Positions 1-7,998 of a stretch of 64,000 bases of DNA are shown in pieces. The first letter of the stretch is position 1; each line of letters starts with the position of its first letter. The notes under the pieces were generated by a model. That model was not told the origin of the DNA. It ran no database searches and worked only from the letters and a program-made list of their open reading frames with translations. The position numbers and the translations under genes were made by a program. This stretch comes from Legionella bononiensis (lineage in GTDB: Bacteria; Pseudomonadota; Gammaproteobacteria; Legionellales; Legionellaceae), in the NCBI RefSeq assembly GCF_016786215.1, contig NZ_JADOBG010000020.1, positions 62,001 to 126,000 of the forward strand, read 5' to 3'.

Positions 1-67
1 GTGTTTTACCTGAATCATTATCCTGAATGCTATACTTTCCCCAGAACCGTAAGTCGCTTATGATGTT

Positions 68-811
68 TTAATTGGGACGCGGTGATTTTCTGCGTACTTG
101 TTTATTATGTTCACAATATAATATCGTGCTTCCAATAACTGCTGCGGGCATGGCCAGGATATTTAAAAAGGGTATAAAACTGACCAGATTGATGCTTGTC
201 CCCAAACCTAATGAACGCATTTTATTATTTTTTACATTTTGTTTCAGATCTTTAAAGCTCACTAAATTATTATCCATAGCGAAGTCTTGATATTGCACAC
301 TGATCATCCATGCGGTGAATAAAAACCATAAGAAAGGATAAACAGGTTGGATAAAAGGTACGAAAAATAAAAGACAAATGCCCACAAAACGCAGTAAATA
401 GTATTTTAAAAACTCTCCTTGACGTTTCATTGTGCGAAGTGCCATTTCATAAAAAGGAAGTGATGGCGGCCTGCTGTTATAAAGAATAATTTGGGTTTTT
501 TCCGCTAATAACCCATTAAAAGGAGCCGCAATCACATTAAATACTACTGTAAACATGGAGAGAAACAGTAAGAAAAAACTGATTATAAAAATAATAAAAA
601 ATATCCCGCTTAGAACGCTTAGCCAGGAGGGTAACTTGTCCAGATAGTAAGATGTGAAAGAGAACACATAATGATAAGTAAAATAAAATAGTCCCGTGAA
701 CAAGATAAAATTTAGGGCCATAGGCACAATAATAAATCGCTTCAGACCATCGGTGAAAAGATGTTGAAAACCTTGCAGTAAGTAGAGCATGCCATGAAAA
801 AAATGATTCAT
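68..811 (-). CDS. cysZ: CysZ/EI24-family inner-membrane protein
   Basis: A 247-residue polytopic membrane protein of about the usual CysZ length. It has the family layout: an N-terminal amphipathic stretch (HGMLYLLQGFQHLFTDGLK), a hydrophobic pair near residues 25-95, a central soluble loop, a second hydrophobic pair near 135-170 and a C-terminal hydrophobic segment. The motif FNVIAAPFNGLLAEK near residue 90 is typical of the EI24/CysZ domain. CysZ proteins import sulfate for cysteine synthesis, but no sulfate gene lies nearby, so the substrate is inferred from the family only. The start is supported by AGGAG six bases upstream of ATG. The basic tail (RRKSPRPN) is probably cytoplasmic. Confidence 0.8.
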   Translation of the reverse strand: MNHFFHGMLYLLQGFQHLFTDGLKRFIIVPMALNFILFTGLFYFTYHYVFSFTSYYLDKLPSWLSVLSGIFFIIFIISFFLLFLSMFTVVFNVIAAPFNGLLAEKTQIILYNSRPPSLPFYEMALRTMKRQGEFLKYYLLRFVGICLLFFVPFIQPVYPFLWFLFTAWMISVQYQDFAMDNNLVSFKDLKQNVKNNKMRSLGLGTSINLVSFIPFLNILAMPAAVIGSTILYCEHNKQVRRKSPRPN

Positions 812-961
812 TGTAACTCCTGATATTTATGTTCATTTTAACGTATTTAGAACAATTTAATACTGAGGAGGAAGTTGGATACTGAATTTATTCAGGTCTT
901 AGTGCAAAATACTGTTATCTGAACTACACTAAACAATATAAATTTTTCAAGGATGATTACA

Positions 962-1228
962 ATGGCTTCTACAAAATCAAAAGTTGATATTAAAAATCAA
1001 ACTACTCATAGTTCTCATGTTGCTACAGCTGCAGAAGATTTAATTAATGAAGGGAAAAAGTTTGCTAACGAAGTGTATCGGGAAGGTGTTAATAAAGTAT
1101 CTGATGCTGAAGAGGTCGTTAAAGAATACTCCGATAAAATAGTACAAAAAATTCAAGAAAAACCGCTTACTTCTGTGCTCGTGGCTGCCGGTGTGGGTAT
1201 GCTATTGGCTGCATTCTTAAGAAAATGA
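962..1228 (+). CDS. YqjD/ElaB-like (DUF883) membrane-anchored protein
   Basis: An 88-residue protein with a charged helical N-terminal part and one C-terminal membrane segment (LTSVLVAAGVGMLLAAFLRK). That is the layout of the DUF883 family, whose E. coli members YqjD and ElaB are tail-anchored inner-membrane proteins that bind ribosomes in stationary phase. I chose the ATG at 962 over the one at 953 because AAGGA at 949-953 sits eight bases before 962 and overlaps the earlier ATG. The stop codon overlaps the next start (ATGA at 1225-1228), and three genes follow one another in the order YqjD-, YqjE- and YqjK-like, as in enterobacteria. Family assignment is fairly secure; role is inferred. Confidence 0.8.
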   Translation: MASTKSKVDIKNQTTHSSHVATAAEDLINEGKKFANEVYREGVNKVSDAEEVVKEYSDKIVQKIQEKPLTSVLVAAGVGMLLAAFLRK

Positions 1229-1665
1229 TCAAAGTATTGGAGCATTTAGAAGGTTATGTTTCTGAATATTTAAATCTTTATAAGACCTTTTTAGCTTTAA
1301 TAAAATGTGAAGCAAGACTGGCGGGACAGAGTATTTATCCCTTAATCTTAACTATTTGTATGTTATTCGTTATCCTCGTGTCCGTTTGGTTTTCGACCAT
1401 GATATTGTCGGGATATTACTTATTTATAGTATTAGGAAGTTTCGCTCTATCCTGTTCTTTAATTCTGGCTGTTAATGTCATCCTATTATTGATTCTAATG
1501 AAATACCTAAGTGTTAATTTAATCAATATGAGTTTTGTAAATACCCGAGAATTTTTTTCTAATAAAGAGCCCAAAAAAGATGAACTCACGGAAGAAAACG
1601 AAAATCGAGATAATGATGATAGCAAAGCGATTAAAGATTCATCAACATCGATTACAAATACATAA
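1225..1665 (+). CDS. YqjE-like (phage-holin-like) inner-membrane protein
   Basis: A 146-residue protein. A short amphipathic N-terminus (YVSEYLNLYKTFLALIK) is followed by two strongly hydrophobic helices around residues 35-65 and 68-95, then a highly charged tail rich in Glu, Asp, Asn and Ser. This matches the two-helix YqjE/holin-superfamily layout. The start overlaps the stop of the upstream YqjD-like gene (ATGA), so the two are probably translationally coupled. No lysis function is implied: E. coli YqjE is an uncharacterised envelope protein of the same operon. The C-terminal acidic tail is coded by DNA that also encodes the start of the next gene in another frame. Confidence 0.65.
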   Translation: MIKVLEHLEGYVSEYLNLYKTFLALIKCEARLAGQSIYPLILTICMLFVILVSVWFSTMILSGYYLFIVLGSFALSCSLILAVNVILLLILMKYLSVNLINMSFVNTREFFSNKEPKKDELTEENENRDNDDSKAIKDSSTSITNT

Positions 1666-1915
1666 AGCTTATTTAAGAAAGGTACTTCATCAATACGGAG
1701 TTCTTATTGCTGTTCTTTTAAGCCCAACTATTTTTATTGCAGTCAAATATCGTAAATCAGGACGATTTCTAAGTGTGTTATTAAATACTCTTGCTATAAC
1801 AGCACCTCGTTTGTTAGTAAAAAATCTAGGGAAAGCGAATACGGTGCCCTTTATTTTAATTCAAACATTGGTTACCGCGGGATTTACGTTCTTAACGAAT
1901 AAAATAAAGCGATAA
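1613..1915 (+). CDS. YqjK-like small protein
   Basis: About 100 residues, with a very basic N-terminal third (MIAKRLKIHQHRLQIHK) and two moderately hydrophobic segments (YGVLIAVLLSPTIFIAVKY near 30-48 and a C-terminal one near 75-95). It overlaps the end of the YqjE-like gene by about 50 bases in another frame. The open frame reaches back to an ATG at 1580, but the paired ATGs at 1613 and 1616 give a more typical N-terminus, so the start is uncertain. By position and character it corresponds to the YqjK-like third gene of the yqjDEK cluster. Similarity to YqjK proper is weak by eye. Confidence 0.55.
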   Translation: MMIAKRLKIHQHRLQIHKAYLRKVLHQYGVLIAVLLSPTIFIAVKYRKSGRFLSVLLNTLAITAPRLLVKNLGKANTVPFILIQTLVTAGFTFLTNKIKR

Positions 1916-1934
1916 TTTGATCCTGGCGAACCGT

Positions 1935-2483
1935 TTATGGGCGCTTTAATACAGAATTGCTTTCAATTTCATTTAAATCAATAGTCAGATGATCGGATAC
2001 CGAGGGTATAAAACAGTGTGCGAACGCTCTCGCAGCAGGTTTAGCCAGACACATTCCAACGCACAGACTCACGAAAAAGGTAACCGGTATAGTGCAGATA
2101 AACGTTAATTGAGTAGAGGGGGCCGTTTCGGCTGCTTTAAGAATAAAATAGGTTCCTACATGTAAACCACTGAACATAGTTGAAAAAGTACATGATGAGA
2201 CTTTTACGAAACATTCGCTTGAAGAGAGCCTCTCGGTACAATCATCAATATTATCCTGACGTTCTTGTTTTTTTTCTTTATAAAGAGTTACTTGTTCATT
2301 CACCTTATGTTGTATGGTTGCATTAACATAATCATCGTGTATTTCAGGTGGCATACCTTTGTTGTGCAGGGTAAAAAATAAGCTGGGGTTTGCTTTGGAG
2401 ATGGCATTGGCCGCAAGGATTTTTAAGCTTAGAATCCTGGGTTTTTTTTCTGTGGTTAATTGATTCACATTTTCTGCTGGCAT
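1935..2483 (-). CDS. Hypothetical membrane protein, two predicted helices
   Basis: 182 residues; I do not recognise the family. The N-terminal 90 residues are polar, with a Lys/Glu/Gln-rich stretch (KEKKQERQDN). Two hydrophobic segments follow (FSGLHVGTYFILKAA and FICTIPVTFFVSLCVGMCLA), then a short soluble tail. Several cysteines cluster around the membrane region. The start at MPAENV is preferred over an upstream TTG because GAGG lies eight bases before it. It converges on the YqjK-like gene with a 19-base gap. Nothing nearby suggests a function. Confidence 0.55.
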   Translation of the reverse strand: MPAENVNQLTTEKKPRILSLKILAANAISKANPSLFFTLHNKGMPPEIHDDYVNATIQHKVNEQVTLYKEKKQERQDNIDDCTERLSSSECFVKVSSCTFSTMFSGLHVGTYFILKAAETAPSTQLTFICTIPVTFFVSLCVGMCLAKPAARAFAHCFIPSVSDHLTIDLNEIESNSVLKRP

Positions 2484-2670
2484 TACAGACAACCTCAACT
2501 AATTTTTGCCTCATTGTCTCTATTTTGATATCGAATTGCAATGGTGTCTCTTAATTAAAGAGCTTCTATTGGTACATAAATTGTCCATTTAATTGGAATG
2601 GTCATCTATGACAAGGGTTATCTAATGCACGCTTCTGTTTGAGCTTATTTAAATTTGGATAAAACTCATA

Positions 2671-5235
2671 TCAGATGTTACATTCTAAACCAGATCTAAC
2701 ATCTGTTTTTTCTTGCAATATATCCGCTTCGGAATCTGGCGCCGATACAATCTTCCAAAGACATCCTGAATTGAGGGATGTTGATTGAGTCCCCGTGGCA
2801 TGAAGTGTTTCAAAACATTCATTAGACGCTTTGAGCTGATGAGCTGGTGTGTGTTTATTCATTACTTGATGAGATGAGCCAAAGACTTCTTTAGGCTGTT
2901 GTGTTTCCTGAAGTTGCTTTAGCGGTTGTTCTTTAAAGCGATAGACATTGAGCAGAATAAGACTGGCTTGAATTGCCATTAAAGCGACCCCAACTGCTGG
3001 ATTCAGGGTGATTCCAACGGCAACCAGTAACCCTCCCGCGACCAGTACCGCGGCGATATTATAGCCAAGACTAAACAGTAAATTTTCCTTTATATTCGAA
3101 ACCGTTTGTTGAGAAACAGCAAAGGTACTAATTATTGGCAATAAGGTGCCATTTTGGATTACTGCTCCTGCATGCTGTTGGGTCAATTCATCACTATCCT
3201 GAGAGAGCACGGCAATGCCCAGATCACTGGCAGCTATGGCTTGGGCATCATTGGCGGCATCACCCACCATGGCTACTTTATGTCCTTTGAGCTGTAAGCC
3301 TTTTATGTAAGCAGGTTTCGATTTATCCCCATTCTCCAGATCAGTAGCCACCGCGTTTGCATGGATGTTGTTTATCCCTAAGGCTTTGGCATAGCGTAAT
3401 GCCGTTTTTTCGTCGGCTCCAGTACATAGATGGACTTCCTTTCCCATGTCGGTTAATGTTTTGATGGTTTTAAATGCATCTTTACGAAGGGGATCTGTAA
3501 TAATAATATATCCAATCAGATTCTTTTCTTCAGCCAGAAACACTAGGCTATCTCCGGCTTCCAACTCAAGGTTTGCTTCAATGCTTGTAGTTGAAATACC
3601 AATCTCATTCATTAGAGAAGGACTGCCTATGATGTACTCTTTGCCATTAATGCATCCAAAGATGCCTGAATGATGTGAGTCATTGGGTCTTGAAACAGAA
3701 AAGGTACGAGAACTGTTTTTACTGCAATACGTATGGATTGATTTGCCAACGGGATGTGTTGAGCTTTCTTCAAGTGCGGAGCACAGACCCAGAAAATGAT
3801 CGGGAGATATATTGGTGTTATTAATCACAGAATAACGTTTAACTATGGGAACGCCTGTAGTTAATGTACCATTCAGATCAAATACTATGGTATCTATTTG
3901 CTCCGCTTCTTGCAGGACTTTAGAGTTTTTAAATTGCACTCCGTGCTCTGCTGCTTTATGAATTCCAGTTTTTACAGCCAGAGGAATTATTAAACCTAAA
4001 GTACAAGGACAAGCTGAAACCAGGACAGATATGGCACATTGTATCGCGATTGCCGCAGGGAAAAATATTCCTATTATAATCCCGGAGGTAATGGCCAAGG
4101 TGATGACCGCAGGAATAAAATAGGCAAGAAGTTTTCCTGTTTTTATCTCCAGAGGTGCTTTTTCATTGATGGACTGATCGATACCTTCATCAAGTCTCGC
4201 CAGATAGGATTGTTTTGCCGGTCTCAGTACGCGAATTTTTAAAGAAGGAACCTCTTCTGCCAGCCGCATACCTGCGAGTACTTTTTCTCCCACACGAAAA
4301 TGCCTGGGTAAAATCGCGCCGGTAATAATCGTGGTATAAATAATACTTTCATTTTCACAAAGTCCGTCCAGCGGGATAATTTCACCTGGAAAGAGTACTA
4401 TGGAGTCATCCGCCTTAATTTGATGTAAATCCATATCTTGCGTACCGTCAGGCAAAGACAATCTTACTTGTTTTGGAGCTCTGTCCTGAAACTGCGCTGA
4501 ACTGATTTTTTCTTTGATTGTTTCTTCTATGGCAATCCCAATATGTCTAAAGCCATAAATAAGCAATCCTGCTTCAAACATCATGGGAAGCCAAGGTATA
4601 AAAAATGAAGTAAGGGATACCACAATCACCGAAATAGTGCTTATGGCAAAAAGAGTGTCCATGGTTAAGGTTTGGCTAGTAACTAACTTGTTCCATGCCT
4701 CAGAATAGGAACGCGCCCCAAGAAACAGTGTTAACCCAATACTCAGGCTGGCAAGTGGGATCATGGCTATTAAAGGTAATCCTCCCATGGTCAGCGAAAG
4801 GATCAGTAATGCAATTCCTGAAATACATCCTGTTGCTCCAAGAAACCAATGAGACGCAAGAATTTTTTTTCCCAGGTCAAATATCGTGTTGGAGGATTTT
4901 TTTTGTGGGTTGGTGTTCTGTTCGAGTTCAGAGGTAGTCGCTGTTTCCTGGGCATTTTGTTTTATATTCGGAGTGTAGCTATAATCTTCGCAATTGTATC
5001 CACTATCTTCAATATGGCCTTTTATTTTTCTCCAAATCTCTTGATGATTTTCTGCCGTAGGTTCAGGCTCAGAGTGATTAAGTATTATGGTCGTTTTTTT
5101 GGGATCCTGAGTCGTGAAATCAACATAAAAGGATTGGATTTCCGAGATTCCTGTTTTATTTAGATAAGATTCTAATCCTTCACTGCAACTCGGGCAGCTC
5201 ATCCCACTGATATAAAAAACATAGGGTTTGGACAT
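2671..5235 (-). CDS. Heavy-metal P1B-type ATPase with altered catalytic motifs
   Basis: 854 residues with the order of a copper-type P1B ATPase: an N-terminal heavy-metal-associated domain with GMSCPSC (Cys-x-x-Cys), a linker, membrane helices, the actuator domain, the CPC metal-site helix (SACPCTLGL), the phosphorylation and nucleotide domains with the Ser-x-His-Pro signature (ESSTHPVGKS), and the GDAANDAQA hinge. Two normally invariant motifs differ. The actuator TGES loop reads TGAILP, losing the Glu needed for dephosphorylation. The phosphorylation motif DKTGT reads DLNGT, keeping the Asp but losing Lys and Thr. The C-terminal 100 residues beyond the last helices are an extra polar tail. 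It is transcribed toward the 1935-2483 gene. It may transport with altered kinetics, or act as a metal sensor or buffer. Confidence 0.85.
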   Translation of the reverse strand: MSKPYVFYISGMSCPSCSEGLESYLNKTGISEIQSFYVDFTTQDPKKTTIILNHSEPEPTAENHQEIWRKIKGHIEDSGYNCEDYSYTPNIKQNAQETATTSELEQNTNPQKKSSNTIFDLGKKILASHWFLGATGCISGIALLILSLTMGGLPLIAMIPLASLSIGLTLFLGARSYSEAWNKLVTSQTLTMDTLFAISTISVIVVSLTSFFIPWLPMMFEAGLLIYGFRHIGIAIEETIKEKISSAQFQDRAPKQVRLSLPDGTQDMDLHQIKADDSIVLFPGEIIPLDGLCENESIIYTTIITGAILPRHFRVGEKVLAGMRLAEEVPSLKIRVLRPAKQSYLARLDEGIDQSINEKAPLEIKTGKLLAYFIPAVITLAITSGIIIGIFFPAAIAIQCAISVLVSACPCTLGLIIPLAVKTGIHKAAEHGVQFKNSKVLQEAEQIDTIVFDLNGTLTTGVPIVKRYSVINNTNISPDHFLGLCSALEESSTHPVGKSIHTYCSKNSSRTFSVSRPNDSHHSGIFGCINGKEYIIGSPSLMNEIGISTTSIEANLELEAGDSLVFLAEEKNLIGYIIITDPLRKDAFKTIKTLTDMGKEVHLCTGADEKTALRYAKALGINNIHANAVATDLENGDKSKPAYIKGLQLKGHKVAMVGDAANDAQAIAASDLGIAVLSQDSDELTQQHAGAVIQNGTLLPIISTFAVSQQTVSNIKENLLFSLGYNIAAVLVAGGLLVAVGITLNPAVGVALMAIQASLILLNVYRFKEQPLKQLQETQQPKEVFGSSHQVMNKHTPAHQLKASNECFETLHATGTQSTSLNSGCLWKIVSAPDSEADILQEKTDVRSGLECNI

Positions 5236-5580
5236 AACTGCTCACTGATATAAGGGTTAACTCATCCTGAGATTAATTATTCCTTTGCAGGTAATTTCAA
5301 TACTCATTTGAAATTTTGATTGGAATAATACCATATCAGCTATTTTTTGCACCTCTGATTTATTGATTTTCATTAAAGCGAATCAATTGAGGCACTTTCA
5401 TAAGAAACTCAATTGGGATGGTGTTTCATGCTCCGAATCAAAAAAATGCTGTATTAGCGATTGAAGGGCACCAATTGATTGGGATATCGGGCGTTATCTA
5501 CAAGGAACATACATCGGTGTTTGCGGTTCTGGAACTGTTGATTTTATTATTATGTACGCTAAAACTGTTTTGGATGAATC
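5236..5580. other. Intergenic region between the ATPase gene and icmX
   Basis: No credible gene. A 73-codon plus-strand open frame (5418-5639) runs through the icmX terminator into the icmX 3' end, has no ribosome-binding site and looks fortuitous. Short inverted repeats occur near 5292-5315 (AATTTCA / TGAAATT) and near 5385-5415 (CAATTGAG / CTCAATTG). The ATPase promoter should lie at the left end, since ATPase transcription starts from about 5240 leftward. Confidence 0.5.
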
Positions 5581-5604
5581 AGCTCCTGGATGGTTCCAGG
5601 AGCT
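5581..5604 (-). terminator. Hairpin downstream of icmX
   Basis: A perfect 10-bp stem (AGCTCCTGGA / TCCAGGAGCT) with a 4-base loop lies 12 bases beyond the icmX stop. On the icmX strand no clean T-run follows, so it is either a weak terminator or an mRNA 3'-end stabiliser. Confidence 0.55.
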
Positions 5605-5616
5605 TTAATGAGGATA

Positions 5617-6984
5617 TTATTCACTGGTATCTTGAGTAGTGGACTCAGCATCACTACCTTGAGTACTAAAATCGGCAGAAGGTTCGCTTGCTTTTAAATT
5701 CTGCATCAGCATGATCGTATTCGTTAAAAGAATTCGCTCTTGCAATTGACGATCCAAATACATTTGATAGTTAATTTCAGCCAGTAAAACGGCAATTTCT
5801 TTTTGTATTGTAGCTGAAGAAGCAGTATCTAATTGCTGCATCCACTGTGTTGGTATTCCATCTTTGCCGGTTTGTGCTTTAGGATTCAATATTCGCCATG
5901 TTGCCATGTTAAATTCGCTTAATGCCTGGCTGGAAACCACTTGTGAGCTATTGCCGCCTACAGAGGGTTGTTCCTGAGGCAATCTTTTGGACATTATATA
6001 GTATAAATTGCTTATCCCAACGGAACTTTGCGCTGCGTAGACTCGCAGGTTGTTAAAGTAGCTGCTTAATGTGGCTTGGGCTTGCATTTGTTGAGCGTTT
6101 GGAGGATTGGCGCCAGCATTATCGGTTGCCAACTTATATAAATCTCCATAGTCCTTCCATTTGGGCAAAGATAATGGAGATACCTGGCCGGATGCATACC
6201 GTATAAAGTTATTTGCAAGCTGAGCCTGATTTTGTGCGCTTAAACCTATAGGGGTACCCGAAGAAGGTATTTGATCGTTGGAATAAAGTAAGGGGGCTAT
6301 CAATGAATTGCTATTGAGTTGAGTGATGAATTTTTGATTGTAATCATAACTAAAGTATTCTGTTACTTTGGGAATATTGCCAGCTGTATTATAGATTACT
6401 TTATCTTGATACTTATACTGACACTCTCCTTTATTCCAGGCAGAAGCATCATTATTCATACAATAAGTAAAATCCGGGGTACCTAAAATATTAAAAATTG
6501 CCTGACTTACCGGGTCGGGTAAGTATGAACCTTTATTTGAGGTTGGCTGATCAAGCAAAGGAGAAGCAGTAACGCTGGTATTGTCTGAGGTGGAGTCGCC
6601 AGCATAATTCTTGAACGTTGTATTGGCAAGTTTGTTTATACCGTCGGCACCAGCAATAGAGGTCGGTACAAATTGTTGTACTATTTGATTCATCGCATTT
6701 ACAGGAATAGCGCCAAAAAAGGTACTAAATACATAACTTTGAAAGAGACTGGCATCTACTTCATTCAATAATGCCGCAGTATAATTTTCTGGAGGGGTTG
6801 GAGGACTTTTGGTCGTTAAGTCAAAGCCCAGAAAGTTTCCCAGATTTTTTAAATACTTGGTCAAATCGCTGTCATTGGTGCTTGGAGCTGGAACGTCCAT
6901 AATGTTATCTGTAGCAGTAACAACAACTGAATAACTGGTGAGGCAAAACAACGTAACTAGTGAACATTTTGACAGTAACTTCAT
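5617..6984 (-). CDS. icmX: Dot/Icm secretion protein IcmX
   Basis: 455 residues with a cleavable signal peptide (LVTLFCLTSYSVVVTA then TDN), so exported to the periplasm. In L. pneumophila IcmX is a periplasmic component needed for pore formation and intracellular growth. The identification rests on its position directly after icmW, on size, and on recognisable IcmX-like regions: NVP-APSTNDSDLTKYLKNLG at the mature N-terminus and a Gln/Asn-rich body with a C-terminal helical region (INYQMYLDRQLQERILLTNTI). The start codon shares one base with the icmW stop (TAATG at 6982-6986), so the pair is coupled. The last 25 residues are acidic and Ser/Thr-rich and probably variable between species. Confidence 0.93.
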   Translation of the reverse strand: MKLLSKCSLVTLFCLTSYSVVVTATDNIMDVPAPSTNDSDLTKYLKNLGNFLGFDLTTKSPPTPPENYTAALLNEVDASLFQSYVFSTFFGAIPVNAMNQIVQQFVPTSIAGADGINKLANTTFKNYAGDSTSDNTSVTASPLLDQPTSNKGSYLPDPVSQAIFNILGTPDFTYCMNNDASAWNKGECQYKYQDKVIYNTAGNIPKVTEYFSYDYNQKFITQLNSNSLIAPLLYSNDQIPSSGTPIGLSAQNQAQLANNFIRYASGQVSPLSLPKWKDYGDLYKLATDNAGANPPNAQQMQAQATLSSYFNNLRVYAAQSSVGISNLYYIMSKRLPQEQPSVGGNSSQVVSSQALSEFNMATWRILNPKAQTGKDGIPTQWMQQLDTASSATIQKEIAVLLAEINYQMYLDRQLQERILLTNTIMLMQNLKASEPSADFSTQGSDAESTTQDTSE

Positions 6985-7439
6985 TATTCATCCCCTTCAA
7001 GTGCGCGTAAAACGAGTTTAAGGCGGTATTGACAAAAAACTCGCGACAATAAACGTAAACGTTCGAATACTATATTTCTTTTCAGGAAAAAGCCGGCAGG
7101 ATCATGACTGCCAATACTGGTTTCCTCGGCATGAATTAATACCCTGGAAGCACTTCCGGGGTGAACAGTATCTATTGCCTGTAGCAAGCGTAGTCCTCTA
7201 CCTGATTTAATGTTTCCTACAATACGGATAAATTTTTCTTCTTCGGCCATTATTCCCAGGTCAATTTTTTCGATATCATCCAGCTCTTTACCCAGCTGAG
7301 TCATTGCTTCTTCAAACTCAGGATTTCCATCAAGAGTCCAGTCTTCAACACTTTCCATAAAGGTAATTACCCTGTAAATCATGGGGTCTAAATATTCAAA
7401 CCAGTATTTAGCAGATGCTTCGTGACTGAGATCAGGCAT
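6984..7439 (-). CDS. icmW: Dot/Icm secretion chaperone IcmW
   Basis: A 151-residue acidic cytoplasmic protein of exactly the expected IcmW size. Recognisable features are the N-terminal MPDLSHEASAKYWFEYLDP, the FMESVEDWTLDGNPEFEEAM region and a basic C-terminal helix (FERLRLLSRVFCQYRLKLVL). IcmW pairs with IcmS to form the adaptor that presents many effectors to the Dot/Icm coupling complex (DotL/M/N); icmS is not in this window. It is the first gene of the leftward icmW-icmX unit. Only a weak AGAG-type ribosome-binding site precedes the ATG, embedded in an A-rich run that also carries paired GTAAA boxes. Confidence 0.96.
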   Translation of the reverse strand: MPDLSHEASAKYWFEYLDPMIYRVITFMESVEDWTLDGNPEFEEAMTQLGKELDDIEKIDLGIMAEEEKFIRIVGNIKSGRGLRLLQAIDTVHPGSASRVLIHAEETSIGSHDPAGFFLKRNIVFERLRLLSRVFCQYRLKLVLRALEGDE

Positions 7440-7441
7440 TT

Positions 7442-7457
7442 TTTACTCTTTTTTTAC
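7442..7457 (-). promoter_or_regulatory. Candidate CpxR box in the icmW/icmV divergent region
   Basis: Read on the minus strand, two GTAAA boxes are separated by six bases (7453-7457 and 7442-7446). This fits the GTAAA-N5/6-GTAAA type of CpxR site, and CpxR is known to control icmV and icmW in L. pneumophila. It lies immediately upstream of the icmW ATG, so it would act mainly on the icmV side or as a repressor of icmW translation or transcription. A-rich sequence makes chance occurrence possible. Confidence 0.35.
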
Positions 7458-7466
7458 TGTGATAAG

Positions 7467-7496
7467 TTGATGGACGAATCCACTACATACTACTAT
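7467..7496 (+). promoter_or_regulatory. Candidate sigma-70-like promoter for icmV-dotA
   Basis: TTGATG (7467-7472) and TACTAT (7491-7496) are separated by 18 bases, ending about 46 bases before the icmV ATG. Each hexamer matches four of six consensus positions. Confidence 0.35.
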
Positions 7497-7542
7497 AGTA
7501 TATTATGAAGGGTAAAAGTCCATTATTAAAAAAGTAAAAAAT

Positions 7543-7998
7543 ATGAAAAAGAAATCAGGTACTCGGATTGGCAGTATTTTCAAGCGAATCATTAACATTC
7601 GCACATGGTCTGATTGGGACAGGATGAAGGCATTTACCCTTTATCTTCTTAATGGATTCAAGCGTTTATTCGTAACTCAGAAGGAAGTTGAAGTTGAATC
7701 TTTTGATTCGGCTGTAAATAAGCTGAAATTATCTGATGCTGACTTGGTAATAAAACAAAATGCATTATTGCGTCTAAGTATAGTTATGTTAGCTGCTGCC
7801 TTTATGATTTTTATTTATACGGGATACCAGTTGTTTTATGGTTCGTTTAAAGCCGCTATCGTGAGTCTGGTCGTTATGTTGATCGCACTGGTTTTGGCGT
7901 TTCGTTATCATTTTTGGTATTTCCAAATTAAACATAAAAAATTGGGTTGTACTATCAAAGAATGGTACAGGCAAGGTATCTTGGGGGAGAAAGAATGA
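7543..7998 (+). CDS. icmV: Dot/Icm secretion protein IcmV
   Basis: 151 residues, the normal IcmV length. A basic N-terminus with SGTRIGSIFKRIINIRTWSDWDRMK precedes a soluble segment, then two hydrophobic helices around residues 82-100 and 104-122 (LSIVMLAAAFMIFIYTGY, AAIVSLVVMLIALVLAF), then a basic cytoplasmic tail. IcmV is an inner-membrane component of the Dot/Icm apparatus required for intracellular growth. It is the first gene of the icmV-dotA unit, and its TGA stop overlaps the dotA ATG (ATGA at 7995-7998), so dotA is probably translated by coupling. It diverges from icmW with about 100 bases of control region between them. Confidence 0.94.
   Translation: MKKKSGTRIGSIFKRIINIRTWSDWDRMKAFTLYLLNGFKRLFVTQKEVEVESFDSAVNKLKLSDADLVIKQNALLRLSIVMLAAAFMIFIYTGYQLFYGSFKAAIVSLVVMLIALVLAFRYHFWYFQIKHKKLGCTIKEWYRQGILGEKE

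Noticed and set aside
1-67. Possible gene end at the left edge
   Set aside because: Too short to read; no motif recognised.
5418-5639. 73-codon plus-strand open frame
   Set aside because: Runs through the icmX hairpin and into the icmX 3' end, with no ribosome-binding site and no recognisable family.
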